From Bdellovibrio bacteriovorus (lineage in GTDB: Bacteria; Bdellovibrionota; Bdellovibrionia; Bdellovibrionales; Bdellovibrionaceae), in the NCBI RefSeq assembly GCF_025558485.1, contig NZ_CP102930.1, positions 3,100,001-3,164,000 of the forward strand: a DNA stretch of 64,000 bases, in the 5' to 3' direction. The translations under genes were made by a program, and so were the position numbers. Below, piece after piece: positions 62,599 through 64,000 of this stretch. Each line of letters begins with the position of its first letter. Within the stretch, counting starts at the first letter, position 1. The notes beneath the pieces are model-generated. The model did no database searches and was not told where the DNA came from. It was given only the letters and a program-made list of their open reading frames with translations.

Positions 62599-63696
62599 AT
62601 GGCAAAAGAATACTTTTCGGATTTAAACTACACGCTGTCCAACGAAGACACCCGCATCGAGTTTGAGCTGTTGCCGGAAAATGCAGAGCGTGTGTTTAGC
62701 ATTGCCGGTTCGGGCGCCCGTTGTCTGCCTTTGATTGCGCGAAATCCGAAAAATCTGGATGTGATCGACATGTCTGTGTCCCAGCTTTATCTGTGCGAAC
62801 TTCGTTTGCAGGCGATGAAGACCTTAACGTATGAAGAATATCTGTTTCTTCTGGGGTATCGTGGGGCTTTGCAGGGTGGTCACGATGAAGGCGACAACCG
62901 TATGGAATTGTATCAACGCCTGAAGCTTTCCGCAGAGGCCACTCAGTACTGGAATGATCGTGTGGATGGCTGGAAGGGTAAGGGGTTTATCCTGTTGGGA
63001 CGTTGGGAGTCCCACTTCCAGAAGTTGGGCTATCTTTTCCGCGATGTTTTGCAGTGTGATTTCAGCAAGGTCTTTGCCGCCCAAAGCTTGACCGAGCAGA
63101 TTGAGCTTTACGAAAAACACTGGCCGAAAATCCGCTGGAACAGCTTTATCCGGGTTGCTGCCAGTGAGTTTGTCTTTAACAAGTACCTGTATAAAGGCCA
63201 TTTCAGCGGTCGTTCGGAACATAAAACCGAAGAGCGCGCCCCTTGGCAATTTATTATGGAGGAATTTGATCGCATCTTCCGCACGCAATTGGTGCGTAAG
63301 AACTATTTCATGCAGATTCTTTTCCTTGGCCGAATTGCTTATGAAGAAGGCCTGCCCTTGGAAGCCCACGAGCATGTGGTCGCTGCGGTGAAAAAGTCCA
63401 AAACAGAAGTGCGCTATCTGCACGGAAATCTTCTGGAAGAACTGCCCAAGCATGCTTATGACTTTATTTCTTTATCCGACACGATTTCTTATCTGGAACA
63501 GCGGGACGCCAATCAGATTTTGCAGCGTTTGAATCCGGAATCCAAAACCGGGACTCAGATGGTGATTCGCTCCTTTATGCGGGCGCCGACATTGATTGAT
63601 ATAAAGGGCTGGACGGAGCTGATGGATACGAACCAGTGGGCACAAAAAATAGATGGAACTGGCGTGTACCAGTTCCATATCTTTAAAAAGAATTAA
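62599..63696 (+). CDS. BtaA-like (DUF3419) S-adenosylmethionine 3-amino-3-carboxypropyl transferase
   Basis: AGGAG precedes ATG 62599. The 365-residue protein has the SAM-site RVFSIAGSGARCLPLIARNPKNLDVIDMSVSQLYLCELRLQAM... region and later LLEELPKHAYDFISLSDTISYLEQ of the BtaA/DUF3419 family. BtaA moves the 3-amino-3-carboxypropyl group of SAM to diacylglycerol, the first step to betaine lipid DGTS; BtaB then N-methylates it. No BtaB is visible in the window. It could make a homoserine-type lipid or modify the product of the upstream enzymes. Confidence 0.82.
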   Translation: MAKEYFSDLNYTLSNEDTRIEFELLPENAERVFSIAGSGARCLPLIARNPKNLDVIDMSVSQLYLCELRLQAMKTLTYEEYLFLLGYRGALQGGHDEGDNRMELYQRLKLSAEATQYWNDRVDGWKGKGFILLGRWESHFQKLGYLFRDVLQCDFSKVFAAQSLTEQIELYEKHWPKIRWNSFIRVAASEFVFNKYLYKGHFSGRSEHKTEERAPWQFIMEEFDRIFRTQLVRKNYFMQILFLGRIAYEEGLPLEAHEHVVAAVKKSKTEVRYLHGNLLEELPKHAYDFISLSDTISYLEQRDANQILQRLNPESKTGTQMVIRSFMRAPTLIDIKGWTELMDTNQWAQKIDGTGVYQFHIFKKN

Positions 63697-63706
63697 GTTT
63701 TAGAAA

Positions 63707-64000
63707 CTATTTGTTGGTGCACGTCACGTCGATGACGTCACCATCAATAGCCAGAACCCCACGACCGTCTTGCAGGTTGTAATTCAGGATCACGCCACGG
63801 GATGAGTTCCCGCCATCCAAATCATTGTCACGAACTGCCACTACGGAGCCGTTGTGATTTTGCAGAACCAGGAAGCGCTCTTTCTTCTCGCTCAGGTAAT
63901 GAACAGTCACAGTTTCTTCGCCTCCATCACGATCCAATGTCATAAAGTCGATCTTATGAGACTGCGTTGTGCACTCAATACCATAGGCGGAAGCTGTGGT
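63707..64000 (-). CDS. Small secreted protein, 5' end outside window
   Basis: The frame runs from its stop at 63707 to the window edge at 64000. It reads TTASAYGIECTTQSHKIDFMTLDRDGG... at the cut, which looks like a signal-peptide cleavage (ASA) followed by mature protein. Two cysteines (IECTTQ and VTCTNK) may pair. The product is beta-rich (VTVHYL, FLVLQNHNGSVVAVRDND, GVILNYN). Family unknown. It converges on the lipid operon with ten bases between stops. Confidence 0.6.
   Translation of the reverse strand, partial: TTASAYGIECTTQSHKIDFMTLDRDGGEETVTVHYLSEKKERFLVLQNHNGSVVAVRDNDLDGGNSSRGVILNYNLQDGRGVLAIDGDVIDVTCTNK

Overview
The window looks like chromosomal DNA of a predatory deltaproteobacterium-type organism, most likely Bdellovibrio bacteriovorus or a close relative (inference). 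Supporting signs are a long division/cell-wall (dcw) cluster in a Bdellovibrio-like arrangement, many secreted and lipoprotein genes with Lys/Arg-rich signal peptides, a mosaic fibre protein ending in an S74 chaperone domain, and c-type haem chemoreceptors. Coding density is high on both strands. I see no rRNA, tRNA, CRISPR array, transposase or prophage.

Region 1 (1-27732) is a dcw cluster in pieces: ftsI (5' end missing), murE, murF, mraY, murD, ftsW, murG, murC, ftsQ, ftsA, ftsZ, then lpxH, all on the + strand. It is split by other genes, mostly on the - strand: a class D beta-lactamase, recQ, a damaged repeat-protein locus and an esterase between ftsI and murE; a CBS protein between murF and mraY; a secreted putative caspase-like protein, two haem chemoreceptors and a universal stress protein between murC and ftsQ. 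Neither murB nor ddl is visible in the window.

Region 2 (27732-49126) is mixed: homogentisate dioxygenase, a PA14 protein, a lipoprotein/fibre pair whose fibre gene is broken by a 70-bp tandem duplication, an outer-membrane protein, Nudix hydrolase, aconitase, an L,D-transpeptidase, an oligopeptidase B that looks like a lipoprotein, an NmrA-type protein behind an unusual terminator/ribosome-site hairpin, recN-nadK-prlC, and a 460-bp gap holding a candidate structured RNA.

Region 3 (49127-56374) has an AMIN-like periplasmic protein, a beta-barrel protein, an ABC/FtsX-type exporter pair, and two NHL-repeat lipoprotein paralogues, one intact and one a pseudogene.

Region 4 (56672-63696) is the most interesting part: a tight six-gene + strand operon that reads as a lipid pathway. 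It encodes a diacylglycerol-kinase-like enzyme, an extended SDR, a long protein whose C-terminal half resembles cyanobacterial acyl-ACP reductase, a LolA-like periplasmic carrier, an outer-membrane barrel and a BtaA-like (DUF3419) aminocarboxypropyl transferase. I infer synthesis and delivery of an unusual membrane lipid; the product is unknown.

Recurring themes are perfect tandem duplications of 73 and 70 bp that shift frame in genes for exported proteins, and a palindromic repeat (arm beginning AAGGTACGGACTTACTT) placed just after stop codons.
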